Positions 24,006-33,893 are shown, numbered from the stretch's first letter. The stretch: DNA of 54,230 nucleotides from Duganella sp. Leaf126 (GCF_001423125.1 NZ_LMNW01000007.1:1-54230); one strand, 5' to 3'. Made by a program: numbers and translations. Notes: generated by a model not told the origin, from the letters alone.

Positions 24006-26258
24006 CTAGCAGGCGTGCCACGCAGCCTGTTCCGGCTGGGCCTGACGCGCTTCCTTGCGGGCGCGCGCGGCGTCGAGCGTCTCCACCATCGCACCTTCGG
24101 TCACGGTCAGTTTGGCCAGCACCTTTTGCGCCGCGCCGTAGCGGCGCGTTTCCAGTGCCAGCATCTGCTGCTTGGCGGCCGTCATGGCCGCCGTGGTGTC
24201 GGCCACCTTGCGCTGCATGGCGGCGTGGGCGCGCGCTGCGTCGAGCAGGGCGCGCTGGGCGTTGGCCTTGTCGATCGCTGCCGCCGCCGCTGCCTCTTCC
24301 TGCTCGGCGCGCTGGCGCGCCGCTTCGGCCACCGCCTGTTCCGCTTCCAGCCGGCCGGCAATGGCCTGCGACGCCCGCACTTCCGACGCATTGGCGATCC
24401 GCTGCTGGGTCAGTTTCTGGTTGATCAGCGCCAGCGCATCGCGCTCGGCGATCACGAACGCCTGTTCCGCTTCCAGCAAGGCCTGGGCGGCAGCCGCCTT
24501 TTCCTGCTCCACGCGCGCGCGCTCGGCGTGCACGGCGCCCAGTTCCACGGCCAGCCGCGCCTGCGCTGCCAGGGCGCTGGCGGCAACGGCCTTCTGGTCC
24601 GCTTCCAGCGACACTTGCGCCGCCAGCTGGCGCGCCGCCTGCGCCTCGGCGTCGGCAGCTGCCGCCAGCCGCTGTTCGGCCGCCTGCTGCTGTTGCAGTG
24701 CTTCGGTGTGCTCCTGTTCGGCAGCGATGCGCTGGCGTGCCGCTTCCTGCGCGCCCTGCTCGGCTGCCAGCCGGGCGCGCAGCGCAGCCAGGGCCTGCTG
24801 TTCGTCGAGTGCGCGCTGCCGTTCGGCGTGCAGCACGGCCTGGGCCTGGGCGGCGCGTTGCAGCGCCACTTCGTGGGTATCGGCCTGCGCTTCGACCTGC
24901 TGCGCCAGCGCCGCCGCTTCTTCCTGTTCTGCGCGGTTCTGGCGGGCAGCCAGTTCGGCTGCGGTGCGCACCAGTGCCGCGCGTTCGTCGGCCAGTGCGG
25001 CGGCGCGCTGGTGTTCCTGCGCTTCCTGGCGCGCTGCTTCGGCGGCGCCCGCGTCGCTGGCCTGGCGCAACCTGGCCTGGTCCAGCGCCGCCGCTTCCGC
25101 TTCGACCCTGGCGTGGGTGTCGATTTCCGCTTCCTGCTCGGCCTGCACCCGGGCCAGCGCCACGGCGCGCAGCTGGTTGTCGGCATCGATGCGCGCTTCG
25201 GTGGCGGCCAGGATGCGCGCGTCCGCTTCGCGGCGCGCCTGGGCGCTGGCGGCAGCCACCATTTCCAGGCGCTCGCGGTGCAGCGCGGTGTCGCGGATTT
25301 CCTTTTCGGTTTGCAGGCGCAGGTGCAGCGACTGAGCGGCGCTGCGCTCGGATTCGGCCTTGGCCAGCGCGATCTGTTCGCGCTCCTGCTCCAGGTGGGC
25401 CAGCGCGCGCGCCTCTTCCAGCGCGCGCACCTCGGCGGCAGCGCGGTTGAAGGCCGACTCCAGCGCGATCTTGTCGGCGCGCTCGCGCTGCACGGTCAGG
25501 TCCAGCGCCTCGGCTTCGGCGTCGGCCAGCATCTGCGCGGTCTGGCGGGCGGCGTGGGCATGGCGCTCGCGCTCGCGCGCCAGCGTGGCCATGCGGGCGT
25601 CTGCGCTGGCGATGCCGACCACCTGCTCCTTGGCGGCCTGCACGGCGGCGACACGTTCGACCGCCTGCAGGCGCGCCTGTTCGGTTTCCACTTCGAGTTC
25701 GTCGGCGGCGCGCGCGGCCTGCGCGGCAAGCGCCGATTCGACAGCGATCTGCTCGGAGGCGCGCTTGCGGCTTTCGTTTTCGGCGCGGGCGCGCTGTTCG
25801 GCGGCCTGGCGGATCAGGTTATCCGCCTCCACGCGGGCGCGCAGTTCGGCCGTTTCCTGCTTGACCGCGTCCAGCCGGGCCACGCTGGCCTGGGCGGCCG
25901 CGCGCAGCGATTCGAGACGGTCGCGGTTGGCGGCAATCGCCTCTTCCGAGGCTTGGGCGTTTTGCTGGGCGGCGGCCGCAGCGGCAGCGTCCATGGCGGC
26001 GCGGTCCTCGGCCAGCGCACGGGCGCGCGACTCGGCGTGGGCGCGGTTTTCGGCAGCGCACGCCGCTTTCGCCTCGGCTTCCACGCGCGCAATCGCTTCC
26101 TGGATCGCCTTCATCTCCATGGCCGCGCGCGGGGCGTTGAGGGCCGGCGCCGGTTCGTCGCGCACGCTCACCTTGGGCAGCGCCTCGGACAGGGACGTGA
26201 AGCTGGCGCCGTCATGTTCGACGCGGTGGTCTTCGCTGGTGGCCGATTGTGCTTGCAT
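24006..26258 (-). CDS. large Ala/Glu-rich coiled-coil protein, unknown
   Basis: A 750-residue soluble protein. After about 45 residues it is almost wholly alpha-helical, with Ala, Glu, Arg, Gln heptad-like segments (RVEAEAKAACAAENRAHAES and many variants). Almost no Pro or Gly occurs between about residues 60 and 720. No signal peptide, membrane segment or enzymatic motif is seen. The N-terminal portion (SATSEDHRVEHDGASFTSLS) is less biased. The ATG at 26258 is preferred to a GTG at 26291. The composition suggests a rod-like scaffold or cytoskeleton-like protein, but no family can be named. The equally long antisense frame is a composition artefact. Confidence 0.75.
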   Translation of the reverse strand: MQAQSATSEDHRVEHDGASFTSLSEALPKVSVRDEPAPALNAPRAAMEMKAIQEAIARVEAEAKAACAAENRAHAESRARALAEDRAAMDAAAAAAAQQNAQASEEAIAANRDRLESLRAAAQASVARLDAVKQETAELRARVEADNLIRQAAEQRARAENESRKRASEQIAVESALAAQAARAADELEVETEQARLQAVERVAAVQAAKEQVVGIASADARMATLARERERHAHAARQTAQMLADAEAEALDLTVQRERADKIALESAFNRAAAEVRALEEARALAHLEQEREQIALAKAESERSAAQSLHLRLQTEKEIRDTALHRERLEMVAAASAQARREADARILAATEARIDADNQLRAVALARVQAEQEAEIDTHARVEAEAAALDQARLRQASDAGAAEAARQEAQEHQRAAALADERAALVRTAAELAARQNRAEQEEAAALAQQVEAQADTHEVALQRAAQAQAVLHAERQRALDEQQALAALRARLAAEQGAQEAARQRIAAEQEHTEALQQQQAAEQRLAAAADAEAQAARQLAAQVSLEADQKAVAASALAAQARLAVELGAVHAERARVEQEKAAAAQALLEAEQAFVIAERDALALINQKLTQQRIANASEVRASQAIAGRLEAEQAVAEAARQRAEQEEAAAAAAIDKANAQRALLDAARAHAAMQRKVADTTAAMTAAKQQMLALETRRYGAAQKVLAKLTVTEGAMVETLDAARARKEARQAQPEQAAWHAC

Positions 26259-26377
26259 GAGAGTTCTCGCTGACGATATGCCCCGATCCACACCGGGACT
26301 TCTGAACCGTCATTATCGGCCAGCGCGCGCGCCGGCCGATGGGCAAGCAGAGCGGGAAAAACCCGCTATTTCGGCCG

Positions 26378-27481
26378 TTAGATCGGCAGCGGCGGCTCGT
26401 CCATCAGCGCCACCTGCTCGCGCAGCTCGAGGATGCGGTCCTGCCAGTACTGTTGCGTGTTAAACCACGGGAACGCCACCGGGAACGCCGGGTCGTCCCA
26501 GCGCCGGGCCAGCCAGGCCGAATAATGGATCAGGCGCAGCGTGCGCAGCGCCTCGACCAGGTGCAGCTGGCGCGGCTCGAATGCGCAGAAGTCTTCGTAG
26601 CCGGCCAGGATGTCGGTCATCTGGCGCACCTGCTCGGCGCGCGTGCCCGACAACATCATCCACAGGTCCTGGATGGCCGGTCCCATGCGGCTGTCGTCGA
26701 AATCGACGAAGTGCGGCCCGGCGTCAGTCCACAGCACGTTGCCGCCGTGGCAATCGCCGTGCAGCCGCAGCTGCGGCAAGGCCCCTGCCCGGTCGTAACT
26801 GCGGCGCACGCCGTCGAGCGCCTGCTGCGCAATGCTGGCATACGCCTCGGCCAGGTCGGCCGGGATGAAGCGATGCGATTGCAGGAATTCGCACGGCTCG
26901 GTACCGAAGCTGGCGAGATCGAGCGCGGGCCGGTGCACATACGGCCTGATCGCGCCCACCGCGTGGATGCGGGCGATGAAGCGGCCGGTCCATTCGAGCA
27001 CGTCGGGCGCATCGAGCTCGGGCGCGCGGCCGCCGTGGCGCGCGAACACGGCAAAGCGAAACCCGTCGTGGTGATGCAGCGTGGCGCCGTGCACGGCCAG
27101 CGCCGGCACCACCGGGATTTCGCGCGCGGCCAGTTCCTCGGTGAACGCGTGTTCTTCGAGGATGGCGGCGTCGCTCCAGCGGCCGGGCCGGTAGAACTTG
27201 GCCACCAGCGGCTGGCCGTCCTCGATACCGACCTGGTAGACGCGGTTTTCGTAGCTGTTGAGCGCCAGCAGGCGGCCATCGCCGCGCAGGCCGATGCTCT
27301 CGAGCGCATCGAGCACGCAGGCGGGGTTGAGGGCGGCGTACGGGTGCGGCGCAGTGACGGCGCTGGCAGGGGTGGTGTCGTGCGCGTCCGCCATGGCGGC
27401 AGCCAGCGCGGCAGCGCGCGCATCGGCAGCAGCATCGGCAGCCTCGTCATCGTCGTCGTAGTGTGGGGTATGCTGGTTCAT
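26378..27481 (-). CDS. srkA: serine/threonine protein kinase, SrkA/RdoA (YihE) family
   Basis: A 367-residue kinase of the YihE/SrkA family, which in E. coli phosphorylates Ser/Thr and protects cells under stress. The catalytic loop is LHGDCHGGNVLW and the metal-binding segment is HFVDFDDSRMGP; the N-lobe NSYENRVYQVG and VAKFYRPGRW are also conserved. About 40 acidic, Ala-rich residues precede the usual start (PYAALNPACVLDALES) and are an extension relative to E. coli. It is divergent from the YecA gene. A short hairpin at 26351-26367 follows it without a T tract. The true start could lie within the N-terminal extension. Confidence 0.92.
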   Translation of the reverse strand: MNQHTPHYDDDDEAADAAADARAAALAAAMADAHDTTPASAVTAPHPYAALNPACVLDALESIGLRGDGRLLALNSYENRVYQVGIEDGQPLVAKFYRPGRWSDAAILEEHAFTEELAAREIPVVPALAVHGATLHHHDGFRFAVFARHGGRAPELDAPDVLEWTGRFIARIHAVGAIRPYVHRPALDLASFGTEPCEFLQSHRFIPADLAEAYASIAQQALDGVRRSYDRAGALPQLRLHGDCHGGNVLWTDAGPHFVDFDDSRMGPAIQDLWMMLSGTRAEQVRQMTDILAGYEDFCAFEPRQLHLVEALRTLRLIHYSAWLARRWDDPAFPVAFPWFNTQQYWQDRILELREQVALMDEPPLPI

Positions 27482-27549
27482 GCTGTCATTGTACGTGGCG
27501 CGGCGTGTATACTGACGCCTTCCCAGTAAAAGCAGCAGAAAGATAAAAA

Positions 27550-28245
<696 letters not shown>

Positions 28246-28257
28246 CCAAGCTTGTCC

Positions 28258-28280
28258 GGGTCGGGGCGCGGCCCCGATCC
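28258..28280 (+). other. strong hairpin between yecA-like and mntH-like genes
   Basis: GGGTCGGGGC pairs with GCCCCGATCC over 10 positions (one G-T) around a GCG loop, 10 bases before the mntH start. There is no T tract. It may attenuate expression or stabilise the upstream transcript, and it occupies the place where a ribosome site would be expected. Confidence 0.5.
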
Positions 28281-28290
28281 GCCCTTCCCC

Positions 28291-29628
28291 ATGTCCATGT
28301 TCGCACTGCCGTTCAAGCTCCCCACCACGGCCACCGCGCCGTTCTGCCCGTCCGAAGTCGCCGGTACCGTCGCGGTCGCGGCGGGCGATCCCTACTGGAA
28401 GAAAGTCCTGCGCTTTGCCGGCCCCGGCCTGCTGGTGTCGGTCGGCTATATGGACCCGGGCAACTGGGCCACGGCGATCCAGGGCGGCTCGCAGTTCGGC
28501 TACCAGCTGCTGTACGTGGTGGTGCTGTCGAGCCTGGCCGCCATCGTGCTGCAATGCCTGAGCATGCGCCTGGGCATCGTCACCGGCAAGGACCTGGCCG
28601 TGCATTGCCGCGAACAATACAAGCCGCCGGTGGCCAAAACGCTGTGGGGCTTCGCCGAAATCTCGATCATCGCCTGCGACCTGGCCGAGGTGCTCGGCTG
28701 CGCGCTGGCGTTCAAGCTGCTGCTGGGTGTCTCGCTGCCGGTGGGCGTGGCGCTGACGGCGCTCGACACCCTGATCATCCTGGGCCTGAAAGGCAAGGGG
28801 TTCCGCCAGATCGAGGCCATCGTGCTGGGCCTGATCCAGACGGTGGCCGTGTGCCTGGTGGCCGAACTGGTGTTCGTCCATCCCGACTGGCGCGCCGTGG
28901 CGGCCGGCCTGCTGCCGTCGATGGAGACGCTGGCCCAGCGCGAACCGCTGTACCTGGCCATCGGCATCCTCGGCGCGACCGTCATGCCGCACAACCTGTA
29001 CCTGCATTCGTCGGTGGTGCAAACGCGGGTCGTGGCGCCCACGCCGGCCGCACGACAGGAAGCGATCGGCCTGGCGCGCATCGACACCATCCTCTCGCTT
29101 CTGCTGGCCCTGCTTATCAACGGCGCCATCCTGGTGGTGGCTGCTGCCGCCTTCTACCAGCCGGGCAACACGCGGATACTCGACATCGACGACGCCTACC
29201 AGCTGTTGGCCCCGGTGGCCGGCACGGCGTTTGCGGCCATCCTGTTCGGCCTGGCGCTGCTGGCGTCCGGCCAGAGTTCCACCTTTACCGGCACCATCGC
29301 CGGCCAGGTGATCATGGAAGGCTTTTTGAAACTGAAAATCCCGTGCTGGCAGCGCCGGCTGATCACGCGCGGCCTGGCGCTGGTGCCGGCCATGATCGGC
29401 GTGCTGACGCTGGGCGAACATTCGGTGGGCAAGCTGCTGGTGCTGAGCCAGGTGGTCCTGAGTCTGCAGCTGCCATTCGCCATGTACCCGCTGATCCGCC
29501 TGACCGCGCAACGCCGCATCATGGGCGACTTCGTCAACGCGTGGTGGACGACGGCGCTGGCGTGGCTGCTGTTCGTGGTGATCTCGGCAGCCAATGTGTG
29601 GCTGGTGTGGCAGGCGGTGGCGGGGTAA
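28291..29628 (+). CDS. mntH: Nramp-family divalent metal (Mn2+/Fe2+) transporter
   Basis: A 445-residue inner-membrane proton-coupled metal importer. TM1 carries the metal-binding DPGN (SVGYMDPGNWATAI) and TM6 carries MPHNLYLHSS; both are diagnostic of Nramp. Length and helix count match bacterial MntH. The ATG at 28291 is chosen; a second ATG two codons on and a TTG at 28252 are alternatives, and none has a clear ribosome site because a hairpin lies directly upstream. No MntR or Fur box was recognised. It may be translated by coupling to the preceding YecA gene. Confidence 0.93.
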   Translation: MSMFALPFKLPTTATAPFCPSEVAGTVAVAAGDPYWKKVLRFAGPGLLVSVGYMDPGNWATAIQGGSQFGYQLLYVVVLSSLAAIVLQCLSMRLGIVTGKDLAVHCREQYKPPVAKTLWGFAEISIIACDLAEVLGCALAFKLLLGVSLPVGVALTALDTLIILGLKGKGFRQIEAIVLGLIQTVAVCLVAELVFVHPDWRAVAAGLLPSMETLAQREPLYLAIGILGATVMPHNLYLHSSVVQTRVVAPTPAARQEAIGLARIDTILSLLLALLINGAILVVAAAAFYQPGNTRILDIDDAYQLLAPVAGTAFAAILFGLALLASGQSSTFTGTIAGQVIMEGFLKLKIPCWQRRLITRGLALVPAMIGVLTLGEHSVGKLLVLSQVVLSLQLPFAMYPLIRLTAQRRIMGDFVNAWWTTALAWLLFVVISAANVWLVWQAVAG

Positions 29629-29658
29629 CGGGCCGCCAATCCGGCGCGGCGGCGCGGT

Positions 29659-30612
29659 TCAGCGCCGCGCGGCAGACCGTTCGCCGCCCTGCGCCTGTGC
29701 CGTTGGGGCAGCCAGCACGTACGCTGCCACATCATCGAGCGTCGGCGCCAGCCAGCGCAGCGGAGCGGCGATGGAGCCGATCAGCGTGGTGTGGCTGACG
29801 CGGTCGTAATACCGTTCCTGCACCGGCACCTGCTGCGCGCGCAGCGCCTGGGCCAGGTGGCCGGTGTTGCGCTGCGGGTCGACCAGGTCGTCGCTGCGGG
29901 CGGCAATCAGCAGCGCCGGCGGCGACTGCGGCGAGACGTGGCGGATCGGTTGCGAATCGGGCGGCGTATCCGGAAAGTGGAATACCGGTCTGGTGGTGGT
30001 GTTTTCGATCGGCAGGAAGTCGTAAGGACCGGCCAGGCCGATCCAGCCGCGCAGCACGGCCGGCGTCATGCCCTGCGCCGCCAGCCAGCGCGGATCGAGC
30101 GCCACCATGGCGGCGTTGTAGGCGCCGGCGCTGTGGCCCATGACGAACAGCCGCTGCGGATCGCCGCCATACTGCGCCGCGTGGCGCCTGGCCCACGCCA
30201 CGGCCTGCGCCGCGTCGGTCAGAAAATCGGGATAGCGCACCTGCGGGTACAGCCGGTAATCGGCCACCACGGTGACGATGCCGCGCGCCGCCAGGGCGCG
30301 GCCGATGAACGCATAATCGTCACGCTGGCCGGACACCCAGTTGCCGCCATAGAAAAACACGACTACCGGCGCCGCACCCGGTGCTTGCAGTGCTCCCGGG
30401 GTTCCCGGGGTTCCCCTCATGGCCAGCTTGCCGGGCCGGTACACATCGAGCTGCTGGCGCGGCCCGTCGCCGTAGGCCAGTCCCGCGGTCCGCTGGACAT
30501 CGCCGGCGGGCGTGAGCGCATTGAGGGTGGCCAGGGGCGAACAGGCAGCGAGCACCAGCGCCAGCAGCGCGGGCGCGGCGAGCATCGCGATGGTGCGGGA
30601 AAGACGAGGCAT
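29659..30612 (-). CDS. alpha/beta-hydrolase fold lipoprotein (carboxylesterase)
   Basis: A 317-residue predicted lipoprotein esterase. The signal ends with a lipobox at LAAC (Cys24). The hydrolase fold follows: oxyanion-type YGGNW (residues 88-92), nucleophile Ser161 in GHSAGA, acid in RSDDLVDP (about 241) and His274 in VSHTTLIG. It resembles BD-FAE/carboxylesterase-type enzymes of the hormone-sensitive lipase group. The natural ester is unknown. It would act at the inner leaflet of the outer membrane or in the periplasm. It is convergent with mntH and lies downstream of the DUF1176 gene on the same strand, with a 95-base gap. Confidence 0.9.
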   Translation of the reverse strand: MPRLSRTIAMLAAPALLALVLAACSPLATLNALTPAGDVQRTAGLAYGDGPRQQLDVYRPGKLAMRGTPGTPGALQAPGAAPVVVFFYGGNWVSGQRDDYAFIGRALAARGIVTVVADYRLYPQVRYPDFLTDAAQAVAWARRHAAQYGGDPQRLFVMGHSAGAYNAAMVALDPRWLAAQGMTPAVLRGWIGLAGPYDFLPIENTTTRPVFHFPDTPPDSQPIRHVSPQSPPALLIAARSDDLVDPQRNTGHLAQALRAQQVPVQERYYDRVSHTTLIGSIAAPLRWLAPTLDDVAAYVLAAPTAQAQGGERSAARR

Positions 30613-30707
30613 GGCGGACGGTATGAGTTACAACCGCATCACTGTACCGCGCCCGCACCCGTGGCACAGTGCGCTGAAACACGGTCGCCAGACACGACCA
30701 CGGCAAA

Positions 30708-31733
30708 TTACCTGGCGCGCGCGCGCACCACGGTGGCGGTGTACTCGCGCAGCGAATAGCCACCCGGCATACCCCGGCACAGTTGCCCTGACGACGCTTC
30801 GATCAGCTGGAAGCCGGCTGCAGTCCAGCCCCAGCTGGCCGAGGCATTACAGTCGGCAATGCCTCGCCCCTTGGAAAAACTCGACAGCGTGCCATGGTCG
30901 AATGCGGGATTCATCACGTACGCTTCCTGCTGTCCGCCGGCGTCGGGCAGCCTGACCCGCTTGGCGGCATACGGCGCCTTGTCGTTGGCGGTCCACAGCT
31001 CAAAGCTGGACTGGTAGGCGCCGCGGTTGCATTCGAGCACCAGCAGCACCTGGCCGGACGACAGGCGATGGAGTTCGTTCTGGCGCTCGCTGTCCGCGAT
31101 GTCGGACGCACTTTCGCAGCCGCCATGCGGGAGGCCCTGGACGATGGCTGGCAGCAGCCTAGCGTCCCCGGCGCGGGTGGCGACCGCCGGCAGCAGCTGT
31201 ACCTGCGGCGCCGGCAAGGGCGCCAGTGCCGCATCAGCCGGTTTGTTGCCACGCATGGCCAGCGCGGTGGGCGTGCCCACCCGGCCCTGCAGATCGTCGA
31301 GCTTGAGCAGCGCCGCCTTGACGCCCGCGAGCGACAGCACCCACACACGCTTGCCATCGCTCACCTTGGCCGACTCGGCATTGAGCAGCAGCGGCAGCAG
31401 CTTGCCCACCTGCTCCGGCGTCAGCGCCACATCGGCATGCAGGCCGCGCATGGTGGTCCGGCCGACCCGCACCGTCAAAGCGCCGAGCTTGATGTCATCG
31501 TCGGTGTACGGACTGAACACGGCTTCGACGGGCGCCATGGCGCCGGCCGCGCGCGTGAGCGCCAGCAGCACCGGCTCGGCCGCCTCCTCTTTCTGATACC
31601 CGACCGCCTCGCAGCGGCGCGTGTTATCGCAGGCGACTTCCCAGTCCTTGAACGTGAAATGCTCGGCGTGGGCGCTGGCGGCGACAATTGCGGCGCCCAG
31701 TACACCCGAACGTAATCCATGAAGAAATGTCAT
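30708..31733 (-). CDS. DUF1176 family exported protein
   Basis: A 341-residue periplasmic protein. A 23-residue signal (MTFLHGLRSGVLGAAIVAAS then AHA) precedes EHFTFKDWEVACDNTRRCEA, the typical DUF1176 start. Several paired cysteines (CDN..RC, GGCES, LECN, DCNASASWGW) suggest disulphides in the periplasm. The start at 31733 is supported by AAAGGTAAC. Function is unknown. It lies head to head with the SIR2-like gene, separated by 192 bases. Confidence 0.88.
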   Translation of the reverse strand: MTFLHGLRSGVLGAAIVAASAHAEHFTFKDWEVACDNTRRCEAVGYQKEEAAEPVLLALTRAAGAMAPVEAVFSPYTDDDIKLGALTVRVGRTTMRGLHADVALTPEQVGKLLPLLLNAESAKVSDGKRVWVLSLAGVKAALLKLDDLQGRVGTPTALAMRGNKPADAALAPLPAPQVQLLPAVATRAGDARLLPAIVQGLPHGGCESASDIADSERQNELHRLSSGQVLLVLECNRGAYQSSFELWTANDKAPYAAKRVRLPDAGGQQEAYVMNPAFDHGTLSSFSKGRGIADCNASASWGWTAAGFQLIEASSGQLCRGMPGGYSLREYTATVVRARAR

Positions 31734-31874
31734 TGTTACCTTTGCTGGTATGTGCCACGCGGGCGAGACAATGCGGCGCCCTCTCCCAGCGGTGAGGCTG
31801 AAGGATGGCATAAGGGATAGCGAGGGAGAAAGGACGCGCCGCAGTGAGAATGTGTGAACATTAATCGAGGAAAA

Positions 31875-31903
31875 TTGGCTACATTAATGGTTGCTTTTAA
31901 ATA
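31875..31903 (+). promoter_or_regulatory. probable promoter of SIR2-like gene
   Basis: TTGGCT (31875-31880) and TAAATA (31898-31903) are separated by 17 bases in an AT-rich leader 22 bases before the start codon. The ribosome site (CCAGGT) is weak. Confidence 0.55.
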
Positions 31904-31925
31904 ATCAATATTGACCAGGTAAAAT

Positions 31926-33227
31926 ATGAACGAAATGTTTGAGATTGCTTACGCCGCCGCCTCCGGACGCCTGTGCTTATTTACCGGCACAGGCTTTTCG
32001 AAAGCCGTGACGGACAATGCCGCACCGAGCTGGCAAATGTTGCTGGAGTCGGCATGCGATCATGCCGCCCAGCCGGACGCCTTGAAAGCGGCGCTGTTCC
32101 CGAAGCAGGGAAATAACCCGTTGACGCTCGAAGAATCGGCGCAGGTCATCGCGATTGAATTATCAAAGCAGGGCAAAGACATTCACGAAGAAATCGCCAA
32201 GAACATCAGCGCGCTGAGTCCAAAAGGCGAGAACAGCGCCATCGTCGAATTCCTGTCCAAGCGCTCCTTCGATGTGATCACCACCAATTACGACAAATTA
32301 GTCGAAGAGCTGGCAGGAAAAAAAGACTGCCATTCGATTACACCCGGATTACCGATTCCACGTTCGCCGGCCCGGGTTCAAGTCTATCACGTTCATGGTT
32401 CGATAGACTCGCCGCAGAATATGGTGGTCACGTCGGACGATTATTTCAGGTTCATCAATTCCCAGTCCTATTTTTCAAGGAAATTGAGTACCGTGCTGCA
32501 CGAGAATACGGTTGTCATCCTGGGCTATTCGCTAGGCGACACCAACCTGAAAGCCATCATCAGTGATTACAACGGCTTCTCGAAAAATCACGTGATCGGC
32601 TCGAGCATATTCCTGGTGTCGCGCTCGAAAGTGGATCAGCACATCAAGGACTATTATTCGCATTGCTACGGCATCCGCGTGCTGGACCAGCTCGAGGCGC
32701 ACCAGTTTTTCAGCAACTTGAATGCGGCAATGCCCGCTGCAGAAAAATGCACGGTTGAGTCGATCCAGAATATCCGCAAAGTCATCTTCGACAAGCAAAC
32801 ATTCACCGACAAATACCTCGGCATTGAAAACTCATTTTTCGAGATCATTTCCGCCCTCGGCGCTATCGGTCTGAGCATCAATAACGCCGCAGTGGTGGAC
32901 ATGCTCGGGGTCGTGATCAAGGCGAAAATCCGTCTGACGCAGGAACCCAGCGCCTGGGTTCAATACGAACACCTGGCCAAGTGGCTCATCTATCTGGGAA
33001 CAATCCTGAAACTCAAGGGCACATCGATTGAAACGGTGTACCTCGAGGCCACGCTTAAATCGATGAAGTCAATGGGGGCTTCGACCTGGGGACATTCGTG
33101 GAAAGCGTATGGCGCGTGGAAAAACGACTGGTCGAAGATTATTGCGTCCAACCGCGACATCATCCGGCAGTACATCGAGGGGAACACCGACTGGCCGGAC
33201 GCGCTCAACGTCGTCCGCAGTAGCTGA
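31926..33227 (+). CDS. SIR2-like domain protein, candidate anti-phage NADase
   Basis: A 433-residue protein with an N-terminal SIR2-like Rossmann domain (about 1-260) and an uncharacterised helical C-terminal domain (about 265-433). Visible motifs are GTGFSK (21-26, NAD-binding loop), TTNYD (119-123), HGS with likely catalytic His157, and GYSLGD (200-205). The fold type matches SIR2_2-like enzymes that act as NAD-depleting effectors in several defence systems (ThsA, DSR, Sir2-HerA). The C-terminal part resembles none of these that I can name and may sense the trigger. GC content is visibly lower than its neighbours (29 of 60 in 32821-32880), which suggests transfer. It is a single gene with its own promoter, between DUF1176 and orn. 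Defence is inferred, not shown. Confidence 0.82.
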   Translation: MNEMFEIAYAAASGRLCLFTGTGFSKAVTDNAAPSWQMLLESACDHAAQPDALKAALFPKQGNNPLTLEESAQVIAIELSKQGKDIHEEIAKNISALSPKGENSAIVEFLSKRSFDVITTNYDKLVEELAGKKDCHSITPGLPIPRSPARVQVYHVHGSIDSPQNMVVTSDDYFRFINSQSYFSRKLSTVLHENTVVILGYSLGDTNLKAIISDYNGFSKNHVIGSSIFLVSRSKVDQHIKDYYSHCYGIRVLDQLEAHQFFSNLNAAMPAAEKCTVESIQNIRKVIFDKQTFTDKYLGIENSFFEIISALGAIGLSINNAAVVDMLGVVIKAKIRLTQEPSAWVQYEHLAKWLIYLGTILKLKGTSIETVYLEATLKSMKSMGASTWGHSWKAYGAWKNDWSKIIASNRDIIRQYIEGNTDWPDALNVVRSS

Positions 33228-33252
33228 GACAGCGTCTAGCACTCCTGAAATA

Positions 33253-33277
33253 AAGATGCCGGCGAAGCCGGCATCTT
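33253..33277 (-). terminator. hairpin terminator of orn, shared with SIR2-like gene
   Basis: AAGATGCCGGC and GCCGGCATCTT form an 11-bp perfect stem with a GAA loop. On the minus strand it is followed by a T-rich run (TTTATTT), 19 bases after the orn stop codon. It may also serve the convergent SIR2-like gene. Confidence 0.75.
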
Positions 33278-33296
33278 CATGCTTACCCGAGTCGCA

Positions 33297-33893
33297 TCAC
33301 AGCTTGATGAAATGCTCGCGGTAATACTTGAGCTCTTCGATCGACTCGACGATGTCGGCCAGCGCCGTGTGCATCTGGTGTTTCTTGAACCCGGCGACCA
33401 TGGCCGGCGCCCAGCGTTTGCCCAGTTCTTTCAGGGTCGAGACGTCGATATTGCGATAATGGAAATACGCCTCGAGCTTGGGCATGTAGCGCACCATGAA
33501 GCGGCGGTCCTGGCCGATGGTGTTGCCGCACATCGGTGCTTTGCCTTTCGGTACCCATTGCTTCATGAAGGCGATGATCTGTTCCTCGGCCTCGGCTTCG
33601 GTCACGGTGGACGCCTTGACCTTGTCGATCAGGCCCGAACGGCCGTGGGTGCCCTTGTTCCAGGCGTCCATGCCGTCGAGCACTTCATCGCTCTGGTGGA
33701 TCACCAGCACCGGGCCTTCGGCCAGCACGTTCAGGTGCATGTCGGTGACGATGACCGCTACCTCGATGATGCGGTCGGTGTCCGGTTCGAGGCCGGTCAT
33801 TTCCATGTCCACCCACACCAGGTTCATCTCGTTCTGGCGCGGGGTGATCACCGCCGGGGCGGAACCTTCTGGCAAATCATTAGCTTGTGACAT
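33297..33893 (-). CDS. orn: oligoribonuclease
   Basis: A 198-residue DEDDh 3'-5' exoribonuclease that degrades 2-5 nt RNAs and pGpG, the breakdown product of c-di-[12 protein letters not shown] carries the first Asp/Glu pair. [12 protein letters not shown] and the C-terminal [20 protein letters not shown] follow; His with Asp five residues on is kept, while the adjacent non-catalytic Asp of E. coli is Ala. Start at 33893, with AGAGAG upstream; the frame extends 16 codons further without support. It is usually essential in this lineage. It is divergent from the M48 protease gene. Confidence 0.95.
   Translation of the reverse strand: MSQANDLPEGSAPAVITPRQNEMNLVWVDMEMTGLEPDTDRIIEVAVIVTDMHLNVLAEGPVLVIHQSDEVLDGMDAWNKGTHGRSGLIDKVKASTVTEAEAEEQIIAFMKQWVPKGKAPMCGNTIGQDRRFMVRYMPKLEAYFHYRNIDVSTLKELGKRWAPAMVAGFKKHQMHTALADIVESIEELKYYREHFIKL

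Noticed and set aside
23375..24094. Minus-strand protein frame containing HPRAGGDP
   Set aside because: It is the usual chance translation of a REP-like repeat, overlapping the DUF475 end and the small membrane gene.
23970..26273. 767-codon open frame opposite the coiled-coil gene
   Set aside because: It mirrors the GCG/CGC codons of the Ala/Arg-rich gene. It is Arg/Gly/Phe-biased without a fold.
28246..28290. Manganese riboswitch before mntH
   Set aside because: The gap is only 45 bases and shows one simple hairpin, not the yybP-ykoY fold.
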